Shown here in pieces: positions 52,342 through 61,693 of a DNA stretch of 64,000 bases (positions are counted from its first letter, which is position 1; every line of letters begins with the position of its first letter). The stretch covers positions 1 to 64,000 of the forward strand of contig CAMQVY010000009.1 of the NCBI GenBank assembly GCA_947038405.1, written 5' to 3'. This DNA is from an uncultured Rikenellaceae bacterium (GTDB lineage Bacteria > Bacteroidota > Bacteroidia > Bacteroidales > Rikenellaceae). The notes under the pieces are model-generated. The model worked only from the letters and a program-made list of their open reading frames with translations. It was not told the DNA's origin and made no database searches. Position numbers and translations under genes: made by a program.

Positions 52342-53154
52342 ATGAATTATTCAGAACATATTAATATTGTAATCGAAGCAGCTATATCAGCAGGCAAAAC
52401 GATTATGAGTGTATATACAGATCCAAATTCGGATTTCAGTATAGAAAAAAAAGCAGACAACTCGCCATTAACTCGTGCTGATACTGCTGCTCACAACACA
52501 ATAGTAGATATATTAACAGCTACGGGACTCCCAATATTAAGCGAAGAGGGACGAAGTATAGAGTTTGATGAGAGATCAAAATGGAGTAGCTTTTGGATGG
52601 TTGACCCTTTGGACGGAACAAAAGAGTTCATAAAGCGAAACGGTGAATTTACTGTAAATATCGCTCTGATACACAACGGAGAACCTGTTATGGGTGTGAT
52701 CTATGTTCCTGTAAAAAAAGAGCTATACTTTGGAGCAAGAAACAACGGAGCATTCAAAGTCTCTAATATTGACTGTGATACACTAACTCCAATCGAAGAG
52801 ATTAACAATAGAGCCATTAAGATGCCTTTTAATAAAAATGAAGACGAAGTTGTCATAGTAGCATCAAGATCACACCAATCTCAAGAGACAATAGATTTTA
52901 TTGCAAAAATTAAAGAGACTCAACCCAATGTTACATTAATTAGCAGTGGTAGCAGTCTAAAAATATGTCTCGTTGCAGAGGGTACAGCTGACATATACCC
53001 ACGTTACGCTCCGACAATGGAGTGGGACACTGCTGCCGGGCACGCAATAGCAAGTGCTGCTGGTTGCGAAATTCAAAAAACAGATAAAGAAGAGCCACTT
53101 AAATATAATAAAGAGAATTTATTGAATCCTTGGTTTATAGTTAAACGAATTTAA
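52342..53154 (+). CDS. cysQ: 3'(2'),5'-bisphosphate nucleotidase CysQ
   Basis: Inositol-monophosphatase-fold enzyme that hydrolyses PAP, the by-product of sulfotransferases, to AMP. Metal motifs: ILSEEGRSIEF near residue 66, WMVDPLDGTKEFIKRNGEFT near 87-106, and MEWDTAAGHAIASAAG near 226-241. Length 270 aa. It lies just upstream of the sulfate permease and PAPS synthesis genes, so it would relieve PAP inhibition of the sulfotransferase at the end of the cluster. A terminator separates it from the permease, so the two are a neighbourhood rather than strictly one transcript. Confidence 0.93.
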   Translation: MNYSEHINIVIEAAISAGKTIMSVYTDPNSDFSIEKKADNSPLTRADTAAHNTIVDILTATGLPILSEEGRSIEFDERSKWSSFWMVDPLDGTKEFIKRNGEFTVNIALIHNGEPVMGVIYVPVKKELYFGARNNGAFKVSNIDCDTLTPIEEINNRAIKMPFNKNEDEVVIVASRSHQSQETIDFIAKIKETQPNVTLISSGSSLKICLVAEGTADIYPRYAPTMEWDTAAGHAIASAAGCEIQKTDKEEPLKYNKENLLNPWFIVKRI

Positions 53155-53158
53155 CAAA

Positions 53159-53194
53159 AATAGCCCTATGTAGTCTTATCTGCATAGGGCTATT
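53159..53194 (+). terminator. Terminator after cysQ
   Basis: AATAGCCCTATG with CATAGGGCTATT around a 12-base loop. The T-run is short, so readthrough into the permease is possible. Confidence 0.75.
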
Positions 53195-53297
53195 CTATAA
53201 AACTAAATAAAGTAGAAAAAAAACAATCTCTAAAAATAATTTTTGTATCTTTACCTCCGTTTATCTAAAATGTTAAATGAAATATAATGAGGCATAA

Positions 53298-54851
53298 ATG
53301 AATTTAGAAATAATATTTGTTATAGCTACTTTAATTTGTATGGTAATAGCTCTTATTACAAACAAACTAAGACCGGGAATGATTCTATTTTCGGTCATTG
53401 TCCTATTTCTTTGTACTGGGATTCTATCACCTTCTGAAATGATTGACGGATTTAGTAACAAAGGAATGATAACTGTTGCGATGCTATTCCTTGTAAGTGA
53501 GGGTATTAGACAAAGCGGGGCACTGAGTGAATTCATAAAAAAATTATTGCCAGAGAAAAAAATATCAATAACTAAGGCTCAGATGAAAATGCTACCTCCA
53601 ATTGCATTCATCTCTGCATTCCTAAACAATACTCCAGTTGTTGTTATATTTGCTCCGATAGTGAAACGATGGGCTGAAAGAGTAAAATTACCTGCAACGA
53701 AATTTTTAATACCAATATCTTTCGCAACAATACTTGGTGGAATGTGTACGCTTATTGGCACTTCAACTAATTTAGTCGTACACGGAATGATTTTAGAGGC
53801 TGGATATGAAGGATTTTCAATGTTTGAAATAGGGAAAGTAGGGATATTTATTGCAATTGCTGGAATGATATATCTATTTATATTCTCAAATAGACTGCTC
53901 CCCGACAATAGAATTATCGATGAGAATGAAGATACGGAACATAGTCCTGCTCAATTTAATAGAGTCGAAGCAATTTTAGGCTCTCGTTTCCCTGGAATAA
54001 ACCATACATTAACAGAATTTAATTTCACTCGCCACTATGGTGCTATCGTAAAGGAAATTATCAGAGGAGGTATACGACACACCAAGGATATAGATAAAAT
54101 AGTCTTAAATGCAAATGATACATTAATCCTTTGGGCTGACGACACGTTTATTCCAACATGGGGTGAATCTAGTGTATTCTTAATGCTCGCAAATGGACAT
54201 GATGTTAAACCGACCGATACATCTAATAAGAAAAAATATCTCGCATTAGGTCTTCTACTATTTATGATTGTTGGCGCAACTGTCGGTGAACTACCAATGG
54301 TTAAAGAAGCGATTCCAAATGTACAATTTGATATGTTCTTTTTTGTTTGTATTACAACAATTATCATGGCATGGACAAAGATATTCCCCCCTAAAAAATA
54401 TACAAAATACATATCATGGGATATCTTAATAACTATTGCGTGCGCATTCGGTATAAGCAAAGCGATGAGTAACTCTGGTCTTGCAACTTTAGTTGCTCAA
54501 TATATGATTGGACTCACTGATAGCTTAGGTCCGTATGCAATTTTAGCCGTAATATATATAGTAACAAATATTGCAACAGAAATTATTACAAATAATGCGG
54601 CGGCAGCACTTAGTTTCCCAATCGCCCTATCTGTTGCAACACAGTTAAATGTTGATCCAACTCCCTTTTTTATTACAATATGTATAGCTGCATCTGCTAG
54701 CTTCAGCTCTCCGATTGGATACCAAACAAATCTAATCGTACAGAGTGTCGGAGGGTATAAATTTACAGATTTTGTCCGTATTGGACTCCCTTTAAATATA
54801 ATAACATTCATAATATCAGTAACTATCATCCCTCTTATATGGAAGTTTTAA
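53298..54851 (+). CDS. SLC13/DASS-type permease, probable sulfate importer
   Basis: 517-aa inner-membrane symporter of the divalent anion:sodium (ArsB/SLC13-like) family: about 11-12 membrane helices split by one soluble RCK_C-like domain (about 215-295, including GAIVKEIIRGGIRH and LILWADDTFI). Each half has the repeated Asn-Thr/Thr-Asn hairpin signature: AFLNNTPVVVIFAPIVK and LIGTSTNLVVHGM in the first, ATEIITNNAAAALSFPIALS and SSPIGYQTNLIV in the second. It overlaps cysC by 13 bases, which makes sulfate the likely substrate. Confidence 0.88.
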   Translation: MNLEIIFVIATLICMVIALITNKLRPGMILFSVIVLFLCTGILSPSEMIDGFSNKGMITVAMLFLVSEGIRQSGALSEFIKKLLPEKKISITKAQMKMLPPIAFISAFLNNTPVVVIFAPIVKRWAERVKLPATKFLIPISFATILGGMCTLIGTSTNLVVHGMILEAGYEGFSMFEIGKVGIFIAIAGMIYLFIFSNRLLPDNRIIDENEDTEHSPAQFNRVEAILGSRFPGINHTLTEFNFTRHYGAIVKEIIRGGIRHTKDIDKIVLNANDTLILWADDTFIPTWGESSVFLMLANGHDVKPTDTSNKKKYLALGLLLFMIVGATVGELPMVKEAIPNVQFDMFFFVCITTIIMAWTKIFPPKKYTKYISWDILITIACAFGISKAMSNSGLATLVAQYMIGLTDSLGPYAILAVIYIVTNIATEIITNNAAAALSFPIALSVATQLNVDPTPFFITICIAASASFSSPIGYQTNLIVQSVGGYKFTDFVRIGLPLNIITFIISVTIIPLIWKF

Positions 54852-55444
54852 ATAATAATATATATCCAATCTTTGATAAAATGTTACTCAGAGAGGATAA
54901 AGAGACACTACTTAACCAACGAAGTGTAATGGTATGGTTTACGGGACTAAGTGGATCAGGTAAGAGTACTCTTGCTATTGCGCTTGAACGTGAACTGCAC
55001 AAACGTGGACTACTATGTAAACTGTTAGACGGAGACAATGTCCGTACAGGTATAAATAATAACCTCGGATTTTCTGACGAGGATAGAGCCGAAAATACTC
55101 GCCGTATATCTGAAATTGGCAAACTTTTTATTGATAGTGGTGTTATAACTCTCGCAGCATTCATAAGCCCGAACAACCAAATGAGAGAAATTGCAGCAAA
55201 TATTGTCGGAAAAGATGATTTCTTAGAGATCTACATCAGTACGCCAATTGAAGTGTGTGAAGAGAGAGATGTTAAGGGGTTATACGCAAAGGCTCGAAGA
55301 GGTGAAATTGCAGATTTCACAGGAGTTACTTCTCCATTTGAAGTCCCAGAACACCCTGCACTTGATTTAGACACATCTAAATATAGCGTGGAACAATCTA
55401 TGGAACAGTTATTGAAGTTAATACTTCCAAAAATATCTAAATAA
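54839..55444 (+). CDS. cysC: Adenylylsulfate kinase
   Basis: Phosphorylates APS to PAPS, the universal sulfuryl donor. P-loop GLSGSGKST (36-44), the APS-binding LLDGDNVRTGINNNLGFSDE near 59-78, NTRRISEIGKLF, FISPNNQMRE near 104, and GLYAKARRGEIADFTGV near 148. The first 30 residues are a short lead-in. Length 201 aa. Its start lies inside the end of the permease gene, so translation is coupled. Confidence 0.96.
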   Translation: MEVLNNNIYPIFDKMLLREDKETLLNQRSVMVWFTGLSGSGKSTLAIALERELHKRGLLCKLLDGDNVRTGINNNLGFSDEDRAENTRRISEIGKLFIDSGVITLAAFISPNNQMREIAANIVGKDDFLEIYISTPIEVCEERDVKGLYAKARRGEIADFTGVTSPFEVPEHPALDLDTSKYSVEQSMEQLLKLILPKISK

Positions 55445-55533
55445 AATTTTCTCCGCAAACTCGCAGCCTAGCCCACTAAGGGCCTATATATCAAACAAAA
55501 TAAAAAATATTTGTAGCACTAAAATAAAATATA
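55445..55533. other. Possible decayed hairpin repeat between cysC and cysD
   Basis: The stretch CTCGCAGCCTAGCCCACTAA then GGGCC (about 55461-55485) resembles the GC-rich hairpin repeat in order and position of GCAGC, GCCC and GGGC, but the first hairpin cannot form. Offered as a weak relic only. Confidence 0.25.
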
Positions 55534-56469
55534 ATGATTGACGTAGCCAATAATAAAACTATCTCGCCACAACGTTTAAGTCACCTTAAAGAGTTGGAAG
55601 CGGAGGCTATTCACATAATTAGAGAGGTAGCAGCAGAGTTTGAAAACCCTGTTATGTTATACTCTATTGGAAAAGACTCTTCTGTAATGGTTCGTTTAGC
55701 TGAAAAGGCTTTTGCTCCAGGAAAAGTGCCATTCCCTTTGATGCACATAGACTCTAAATGGAAATTCAATGAGATGATTGAATTTCGTGATAACTACGCC
55801 GAAAAATTCGGCTGGAATCTGATAGTAGAGCACAATAAAGAGGCTTTTGAAGCTGGTGTAGGTCCGTTTACTCATGGAAGTAAAGTACACACAGATTTGA
55901 TGAAAACAAAAGCACTACTTGCAGCGATGGATAAACACCGTTTTGATGCAGCTTTTGGAGGTGCTCGTAGAGACGAAGAGAAAAGTCGAGCTAAAGAGAG
56001 AATATTCTCGTTTAGAGATAAGTTCCATCAGTGGGATCCAAAAAATCAAAGACCTGAACTTTGGGACATATACAACGCAAGGGTGCACAAAGGTGAGAGT
56101 ATTAGAGTGTTTCCAATATCAAATTGGACTGAACTAGATGTTTGGCAATATATCCGATTAGAGAATATTCCAATCGTTCCGCTTTACTTCGCAAAAGAGC
56201 GTCCTGTTGTTGAGATGGATGGAAACCTTATTATGGTAGATGACGAACGTATGCCTAAAGAGCTGAGAGATCAAGCTAAAATGCGTATGGTACGTTTCCG
56301 TACTCTTGGTTGCTACCCTCTTACTGGTGCAATCGACAGTAGCGCAAACTCTATTGAAGAGGTGGTAGAGGAGATGATGACAATAACAAAAAGTGAAAGA
56401 ACTACTCGTGTGATTGACTTCGATCAAGATGGTAGTATGGAGCAGAAAAAACGTGAGGGGTACTTTTAA
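55534..56469 (+). CDS. cysD: Sulfate adenylyltransferase small subunit
   Basis: ATP-pyrophosphatase subunit of the CysDN sulfurylase, which makes APS from ATP and sulfate. The PP-loop [18 protein letters not shown] lies near residue 43, followed by [38 protein letters not shown] near 147, and [14 protein letters not shown] near 195. Length 311 aa. It lies 89 bases after cysC and 97 before cysN. Confidence 0.97.
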   Translation: MIDVANNKTISPQRLSHLKELEAEAIHIIREVAAEFENPVMLYSIGKDSSVMVRLAEKAFAPGKVPFPLMHIDSKWKFNEMIEFRDNYAEKFGWNLIVEHNKEAFEAGVGPFTHGSKVHTDLMKTKALLAAMDKHRFDAAFGGARRDEEKSRAKERIFSFRDKFHQWDPKNQRPELWDIYNARVHKGESIRVFPISNWTELDVWQYIRLENIPIVPLYFAKERPVVEMDGNLIMVDDERMPKELRDQAKMRMVRFRTLGCYPLTGAIDSSANSIEEVVEEMMTITKSERTTRVIDFDQDGSMEQKKREGYF

Positions 56470-56566
56470 TCATAAAGTAACAAAACTGCACTGGGTAGCT
56501 AACTCTGCTTGGGTACAGCGAACGGATATTATACGAATGACAATATAAAAAATAGAATTTGTAATT

Positions 56567-58000
56567 ATGGCAAATTTAGATATAAAAGAGTTTTTAGACA
56601 ATGATGAGCAGAAAGATCTGCTTCGTCTACTAACAGCGGGATCAGTAGATGACGGAAAATCAACATTGATCGGAAGACTCCTTTTTGATAGTAAAAAACT
56701 TTATGAAGACCAATTAGATGCTCTTCAACGTGATAGTAAACGTGTTGGAAATGCAGGCGAAAATATAGATTATGCACTGTTAACGGATGGATTGAAAGCT
56801 GAACGTGAACAGGGTATTACAATTGACGTCGCATACAGATATTTCAGCACAAATAAACGTAAATTTATTATCGCTGATACTCCTGGACATGAGCAATACA
56901 CTCGTAATATGATTACTGGTGGCTCGACAGCGAACCTTGCAATTGTATTAGTAGATGCTAGAACTGGAGTTATTACTCAGACTCGTAGACACTCATATCT
57001 AATATCTTTACTTGGTATAAAACACGTTGTTCTTGCTGTCAACAAGATGGATTTAATGAATTTCGACCAAGAGGTATTTAATAAAATAGTAGAAGAGTAC
57101 AAAATTTTGCTTAAAGATTTAAATATTCCTGACGTTACGTATATTCCAATCTCGGCTCTGGATGGAGATAATGTTGTTGATAAGAGTAGTCGCACTCCTT
57201 GGTATGATGGACCAGCTCTATTAGACTTCATTGAGTGTGTGCCAATAGATAAAGATCGTAATTACGAGCAGTTCAGATACCCTGTACAGTACGTGTTACG
57301 TCCTAATTTGGATTTCCGCGGATTCTGTGGTAAGGTTGCTAGTGGAATAGTCAAAAAAGGGGATACAGTTATGTCTCTACCTTCGGGAAAAACATCTAAA
57401 GTAAAGAGTATTGTTACGTATGATGGCGAGCTTGAAATGGCGATGCCCCCACAGTGTGTAACTTTAACACTTGAAGATGAAATAGACATCTCTCGTGGCG
57501 ATATGTTAGTTCACGTAGATAATATGCCAACAGTTAGTCGCAACATTGAGGCTATGTTAGTTTGGATGGACGAAGAGAAATTAGATATGGATAAGCAGTT
57601 CTATATCAAACACACTACTCGTACTACTCGCGCTTTTATTGACACTGTTCAATATAAAGTTAACGTAAATACGATGGAACAGATTGCTGAGACAAATAAT
57701 ATAATGCAATTAAACGAAATTGCAAAGGTATCATTCTCTGTAGCTCAAGAACTATTCTTCGACAAATATAGCGATAACAAACAGACTGGTTCTTTTATAT
57801 TGATTGACCCTATCACAAATAATACATCTGCAGTAGGTATGATTACTGGAGAGTCAACAAAAGATAAATCTACCAACTCATTTAGTGTAATAACATTAGA
57901 TTTGCCATCTCTAGGGATTGACGAGGAGCACTATATGGCAATTGAAAAAGTTTGCAACTCTTTGAGTAGACAAGGTGTTGATGTTAATTTAATAAAATAG
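56567..58000 (+). CDS. cysN: Sulfate adenylyltransferase large subunit (GTPase)
   Basis: Translation-factor-like GTPase that drives APS formation by CysD. G1 is [10 protein letters not shown] (26-35), the switch region reads [15 protein letters not shown]3 is [18 protein letters not shown]4 is NKMD near 158. EF-Tu-like beta domains follow. At 477 aa there is no fused APS kinase, which matches the separate cysC. The sulfotransferase ATG comes 6 bases after its stop. Confidence 0.97.
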   Translation: MANLDIKEFLDNDEQKDLLRLLTAGSVDDGKSTLIGRLLFDSKKLYEDQLDALQRDSKRVGNAGENIDYALLTDGLKAEREQGITIDVAYRYFSTNKRKFIIADTPGHEQYTRNMITGGSTANLAIVLVDARTGVITQTRRHSYLISLLGIKHVVLAVNKMDLMNFDQEVFNKIVEEYKILLKDLNIPDVTYIPISALDGDNVVDKSSRTPWYDGPALLDFIECVPIDKDRNYEQFRYPVQYVLRPNLDFRGFCGKVASGIVKKGDTVMSLPSGKTSKVKSIVTYDGELEMAMPPQCVTLTLEDEIDISRGDMLVHVDNMPTVSRNIEAMLVWMDEEKLDMDKQFYIKHTTRTTRAFIDTVQYKVNVNTMEQIAETNNIMQLNEIAKVSFSVAQELFFDKYSDNKQTGSFILIDPITNNTSAVGMITGESTKDKSTNSFSVITLDLPSLGIDEEHYMAIEKVCNSLSRQGVDVNLIK

Positions 58001-58005
58001 AAAAC

Positions 58006-59109
58006 ATGGGGTTACTACAATTTGATAAATTACCCGTAAACACACTAGTTGGTGCAAGTTGGGAGACGTTCAAGGCTATTACAAAAGATGCTGGAGTTGA
58101 TCCAAATTATCGAACTAAATACAATCTTACAAAATCGATTTGTCGCATGTTGAGTCTATTGCAGCCTATTGAGGATGCTAGATACAAAAAAATTGCAGGC
58201 AAACCATTAGAGATGGATCCAGTATTTATCTTAGGTCACTGGCGCAGTGGAACTACATTTGTACACAATGTTATGGCTCTCGATAAACACTTCGGATATA
58301 CAACGACATATCAAACTGTGATGCCAAATTTAATGCTATTTGGACAACCGTTCTTCAAGAAGAATATGTCGTTTTTGATGCCAGATAAAAGACCAACAGA
58401 TAACATGGAACTAAAGGTAGATCTTCCACAAGAGGAGGAGTTTGCACTATCGAATATGATGCCATATAGCTTCTATAACTTTTGGTTTTTCCCACAAAAA
58501 ATGATGGAATATTGCGACAAATATCTACTTTTTGATACAATTTCTGAAGAAGAGAGAGCTATATTCAAAGATGTATTTATGAAATTAGTGAAAATATCTC
58601 TTGATAATACTAATGGTTCTCAATATTTGAGTAAGAATCCACCTCATACTGGACGTGTGAAAACTCTACTTGAGATGTTCCCAAATGCAAAATTTATATA
58701 CTTAAAGAGAAATCCATATACAGTTTTTGAGAGCACTCGTAGCTTCTTTACAAACACAATACAACCGCTTAAACTACAAGATATAACAAATCAAGAGTTA
58801 GAAGCGAATATAATCGAGACGTATAAACGCCTATATTATAAGTTTGAAGATGAAAAGCATCTAATACCAGAGGGGAATTTAATCGAGGTTAAATTTGAGG
58901 ATTTTGAAAGCAATGCCTTTGAAATGACTGAAAATATATACAATAAATTAAATATTCCAAACTTTGAAAACTCCAAAGCAGATATTGAAAAATATCTAAG
59001 CAAGAAAAAAGGATATAAGAAGAATAGTTATCAATATGATGACCGTACGGTACAGATTGTTAACGACAACTGGAAAATGGCTCTCGAAAATTGGGGGTAT
59101 ACACTTTAG
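58006..59109 (+). CDS. PAPS-dependent sulfotransferase
   Basis: 367-aa cytosolic sulfotransferase. The 5'-phosphosulfate loop is ILGHWRSGTTF (75-85) and the 3'-phosphate site FIYLKRNPYTVFESTRSFF (230-248; Arg235 and Ser243 as PAP ligands). A basic His for catalysis may be the one in SKNPPHTGRV (209-218). It lies 6 bases after cysN, the last gene of the PAPS operon, so it is the consumer of that PAPS. The same gene set in Bacteroides thetaiotaomicron ends in a sulfotransferase tied to sulfonation of cholesterol and related sterols; a sterol acceptor is inferred by synteny, not shown by the residues. Confidence 0.9.
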   Translation: MGLLQFDKLPVNTLVGASWETFKAITKDAGVDPNYRTKYNLTKSICRMLSLLQPIEDARYKKIAGKPLEMDPVFILGHWRSGTTFVHNVMALDKHFGYTTTYQTVMPNLMLFGQPFFKKNMSFLMPDKRPTDNMELKVDLPQEEEFALSNMMPYSFYNFWFFPQKMMEYCDKYLLFDTISEEERAIFKDVFMKLVKISLDNTNGSQYLSKNPPHTGRVKTLLEMFPNAKFIYLKRNPYTVFESTRSFFTNTIQPLKLQDITNQELEANIIETYKRLYYKFEDEKHLIPEGNLIEVKFEDFESNAFEMTENIYNKLNIPNFENSKADIEKYLSKKKGYKKNSYQYDDRTVQIVNDNWKMALENWGYTL

Positions 59110-59120
59110 GTGGTTTTATG

Positions 59121-59161
59121 GAACTGCCCTGCGAGGGCGGCGGTGCGTGATCGCACTGAAC
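59121..59161 (-). repeat. GC-rich hairpin repeat, copy 9
   Basis: Starts 11 bases after the sulfotransferase stop. Read on the minus strand, hairpin 2 is GCCCT-CGC-AGGGC: the loop differs from other copies but the stem is kept and even longer. Confidence 0.9.
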
Positions 59162-59172
59162 ATAGATAAAAG

Positions 59173-59213
59173 AAAAATGCGGATTACCTATCAATAGGGA
59201 GATCCGCATTTTT
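59173..59213. terminator. Bidirectional terminator between sulfotransferase and DUF1015 genes
   Basis: AAAAATGCGGAT with ATCCGCATTTTT plus an inner CCTA/TAGG stem, lying exactly between hairpin repeat copies 9 and 10. Confidence 0.88.
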
Positions 59214-59232
59214 ATTGAAATATAAATTTATT

Positions 59233-59273
59233 GTTCAGTGCGATCACGCACCGCCGCCCGCGTAGGGCAGTTC
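59233..59273 (+). repeat. GC-rich hairpin repeat, copy 10
   Basis: GTTCAGTGCGATCACGCACC form with GCGTA loop, inverted relative to copy 9 and ending 4 bases before the DUF1015 stop codon. Confidence 0.9.
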
Positions 59274-59276
59274 AGA

Positions 59277-60518
59277 CTACTCAAACGAGTGAATCACAAC
59301 TCCTGAACGAAGTTTTGGCTCAAACCAAGTTGTTTTAGGAGGCATGATATTCCCTGTGTCTGCAATATCTGTTAATTGCTTCATTGAAACTGGATATAAT
59401 GCAAATGCTACTGCCATATCACCATTATCAACTCTTCTCTTAAGTTCACCTAGTCCCCTGATACCTCCAACAAAATCAATTCTGTTATCTGTACGTAGAT
59501 CCTTGATATCAAGAACCTTATCCAAGATACACTCTGAAAGGATTGTTACGTCAAGAACTCCAATTGGATCTGAATCATCATAAGTGTTAGATTTAGCTGT
59601 TAGGCTATACCACTTCTTATTAATGTACATTCCAAAGTTATGAAGTGCTGTAGGCTTGTATATATCCTCTTTAACCTCAACAATATCAAAACTCTCTGCT
59701 AAAGCTGAAACAAACGCCTCTTCACTCATTCCATTTAGATCTTTCACAACTCTATTGTAATCAATAATATGTAGTTGATCATCAGGGAAAACAACAGCTA
59801 AAAAGTAGCAATACTCCTCTTCACCATTATGACTAGGATTTGCATTCATTCTATCTTGTCCAACTCTTGCAGCCGCAGCAGTTCTATGGTGACCATCAGC
59901 AACGTACAATGCAGGAATAGTCTCAAAAATAGAGGTAATCTTTGCAATAGTATCTGCATCATTAACAACCCATAATTGATGTCCGAAACCATCCGCTGCT
60001 ACGAAATCGTACTCTGGAGCACTATTCTCAACAACACTAGCTACAATAGCATCAATCTCACTATTTGCATGGTATGAAAAGAATACTGGCTCAACGTTAG
60101 CATTTTGAATGTCAACGTGAATCATTCTATCCTCCTCTTTCTCTGTACGAGTAAGCTCATGCTTCTTGATCTTCTCGTCAAGATAGTCTTGGAAGTGACA
60201 ACACAAAGCTAAACCATATTGAGTTCTGCCATCCATTGTTTGAGCATAAATATAATAATTTTCAGTATCATCCTGCTTCAACCATCCATTACTACGCCAT
60301 ACTTTGAAGTTATCAACCGCCTTATCATAAACCTCCTTAGAGTGCTCATCTGCAATTGGAGTAAAATCTATCTCTGGCTTAATTATATGTAGTAATGACT
60401 TATCTGAAGCCTCATTTTGTGCCTCTAGTGAATTTAAAACATCATAAGGTTTTGACGCTACCTCAGCAACCAACTCTCTTGGTGGTCTAATAGCCGCAAA
60501 TGGCTTTACTTTTACCAT
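59277..60518 (-). CDS. DUF1015 family protein
   Basis: 413 aa, opening MVKVKPFAAIRPPRELVAEV with the family's KPF-A-RP start, then ASKPYDVLNS; later YVADGHHRTAAAARV near 212, a HxxR-type motif shared by the family. It follows serC-serA in Bacteroidales and other phyla, which suggests a role linked to serine or phosphoserine metabolism. Enzymes able to phosphorylate serine are known for some relatives; for this protein that is only an inference. Third gene of the operon, 101 bases after serA. Confidence 0.88.
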   Translation of the reverse strand: MVKVKPFAAIRPPRELVAEVASKPYDVLNSLEAQNEASDKSLLHIIKPEIDFTPIADEHSKEVYDKAVDNFKVWRSNGWLKQDDTENYYIYAQTMDGRTQYGLALCCHFQDYLDEKIKKHELTRTEKEEDRMIHVDIQNANVEPVFFSYHANSEIDAIVASVVENSAPEYDFVAADGFGHQLWVVNDADTIAKITSIFETIPALYVADGHHRTAAAARVGQDRMNANPSHNGEEEYCYFLAVVFPDDQLHIIDYNRVVKDLNGMSEEAFVSALAESFDIVEVKEDIYKPTALHNFGMYINKKWYSLTAKSNTYDDSDPIGVLDVTILSECILDKVLDIKDLRTDNRIDFVGGIRGLGELKRRVDNGDMAVAFALYPVSMKQLTDIADTGNIMPPKTTWFEPKLRSGVVIHSFE

Positions 60519-60619
60519 AATTATTCGTTTTTAAATTAATAATCTTTTTATTCTCACTTAGATTAACAGAACCGACCTATACGGACAACACAGCATAATC
60601 ACAGTGAACTAGTAGTTTT

Positions 60620-61549
60620 TTAGTTTACTTTGTTTACCTGGAACGTTGTATCTCCTTGGCGGAAGAAATTAACAATTTGATTCGCTGCCGCTAAACCTGC
60701 ATTGATGTTTGCTTCTGCACTCTCCGCTCCAATTTTTTTCTTTGTTGCAAATACTCTAGCTCCAAATTGACTATCCAAATCTGCTTGGCTATCTGCTGCA
60801 ACATCTGTAATATATTTCAAATCACTACGCTCTGCCATTGCCTTAGCCAAACCTGCCTCATCAATAACCTCTTTCCTTGCTGTATTTACCAAAACCGCCC
60901 CTTTAGGCATTCTCATAAACAAATCATAAGCGATAGAGTTCTTTGTCTGTGGTGTTGAAGGAATATGCAAAGATAAGAAATCACTCTTCTCATATAACTC
61001 CTCAACTGAAGCCGCAACCTCAACTCCATCACTCTCAAATATACTTAAATCTGTAATGAATGGATCATATGCACAAATAGTCATGCCAAATGCTTTACCA
61101 TATTTTGCTACAATCTTACCAATGTTACCATAAGCATGAATACCTAAACATTTACCTTTAAGCTCACCACCTGTTCCCGGTGTGAATTGATTACGAGCCA
61201 TGAAAATCATCATACTTATTGCAAGCTCTGCAACAGCATTTGAGTTCTGTCCCGGAGTATTCATAACTACAATTTCACGCTCCGTTGCTGCTGCTGTATC
61301 GATAGTGTCGTACCCTGCTCCTGCACGTACAACAATTTTAAGTTTCGGTGCTGCTGCAATTACATCTGCTGTAACTTTATCACTACGTACAATTAAGGCA
61401 TCAACGTCCTCAACAGCTGCAAGTAATTCACTTTTATCGCTATATTTTTCTAACAATACCAACTCAAAACCTGCCGTTTCAACAATCTCCTGAATACCTT
61501 CTATTGCCTCTTTTGCAAAAGGCTTCTCTGTTGCAACTAATACTTTCAT
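60620..61549 (-). CDS. serA: D-3-phosphoglycerate dehydrogenase
   Basis: First step of serine synthesis: oxidises 3-phosphoglycerate with NAD+. I start at the ATG of 61549 (MKVLVATEKPFAKEAIEGIQ, 309 aa), the family's N-terminus; the in-frame ATG at 61624 adds 25 unrelated residues. Landmarks: the hydroxyacid-dehydrogenase core with KIVVRAGAGYDTIDTAAA (substrate Arg), the NAD loop LGIHAYGNIGKIVAKYGKAF, and LVNTARKEVIDE. No ACT domain, so it is the short, non-allosteric form. Second gene of serC-serA-DUF1015. Confidence 0.92.
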   Translation of the reverse strand: MKVLVATEKPFAKEAIEGIQEIVETAGFELVLLEKYSDKSELLAAVEDVDALIVRSDKVTADVIAAAPKLKIVVRAGAGYDTIDTAAATEREIVVMNTPGQNSNAVAELAISMMIFMARNQFTPGTGGELKGKCLGIHAYGNIGKIVAKYGKAFGMTICAYDPFITDLSIFESDGVEVAASVEELYEKSDFLSLHIPSTPQTKNSIAYDLFMRMPKGAVLVNTARKEVIDEAGLAKAMAERSDLKYITDVAADSQADLDSQFGARVFATKKKIGAESAEANINAGLAAANQIVNFFRQGDTTFQVNKVN

Positions 61550-61693
61550 CTTATCTTCTATTAACGAGTAAAAAGAGACGGCCTTATCTACCCTACGTGT
61601 TGTATATGGCTTAATAATATCCATCTCTTTTTTAAAATTTTATTTTTCCACTGCTATAATGCAGCACTGTCTAAACTAGTAAGTTATATATAA

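Noticed and set aside
56470-56566. Repeat relic between cysD and cysN (CTGCACTGGGTAGCTAACTC)
   Set aside because: Shares only short words with the hairpin family and forms no comparable stem.
52342-58000. Assimilatory sulfate reduction cluster
   Set aside because: cysD, cysN and cysC are present but no PAPS/APS reductase or sulfite reductase; the terminal gene is a sulfotransferase.
61625-61693. CTGC-TATAAT-GCAG hairpin before serA end region as a repeat copy
   Set aside because: Only a 4-base stem and no second hairpin; too short to assign to the family.
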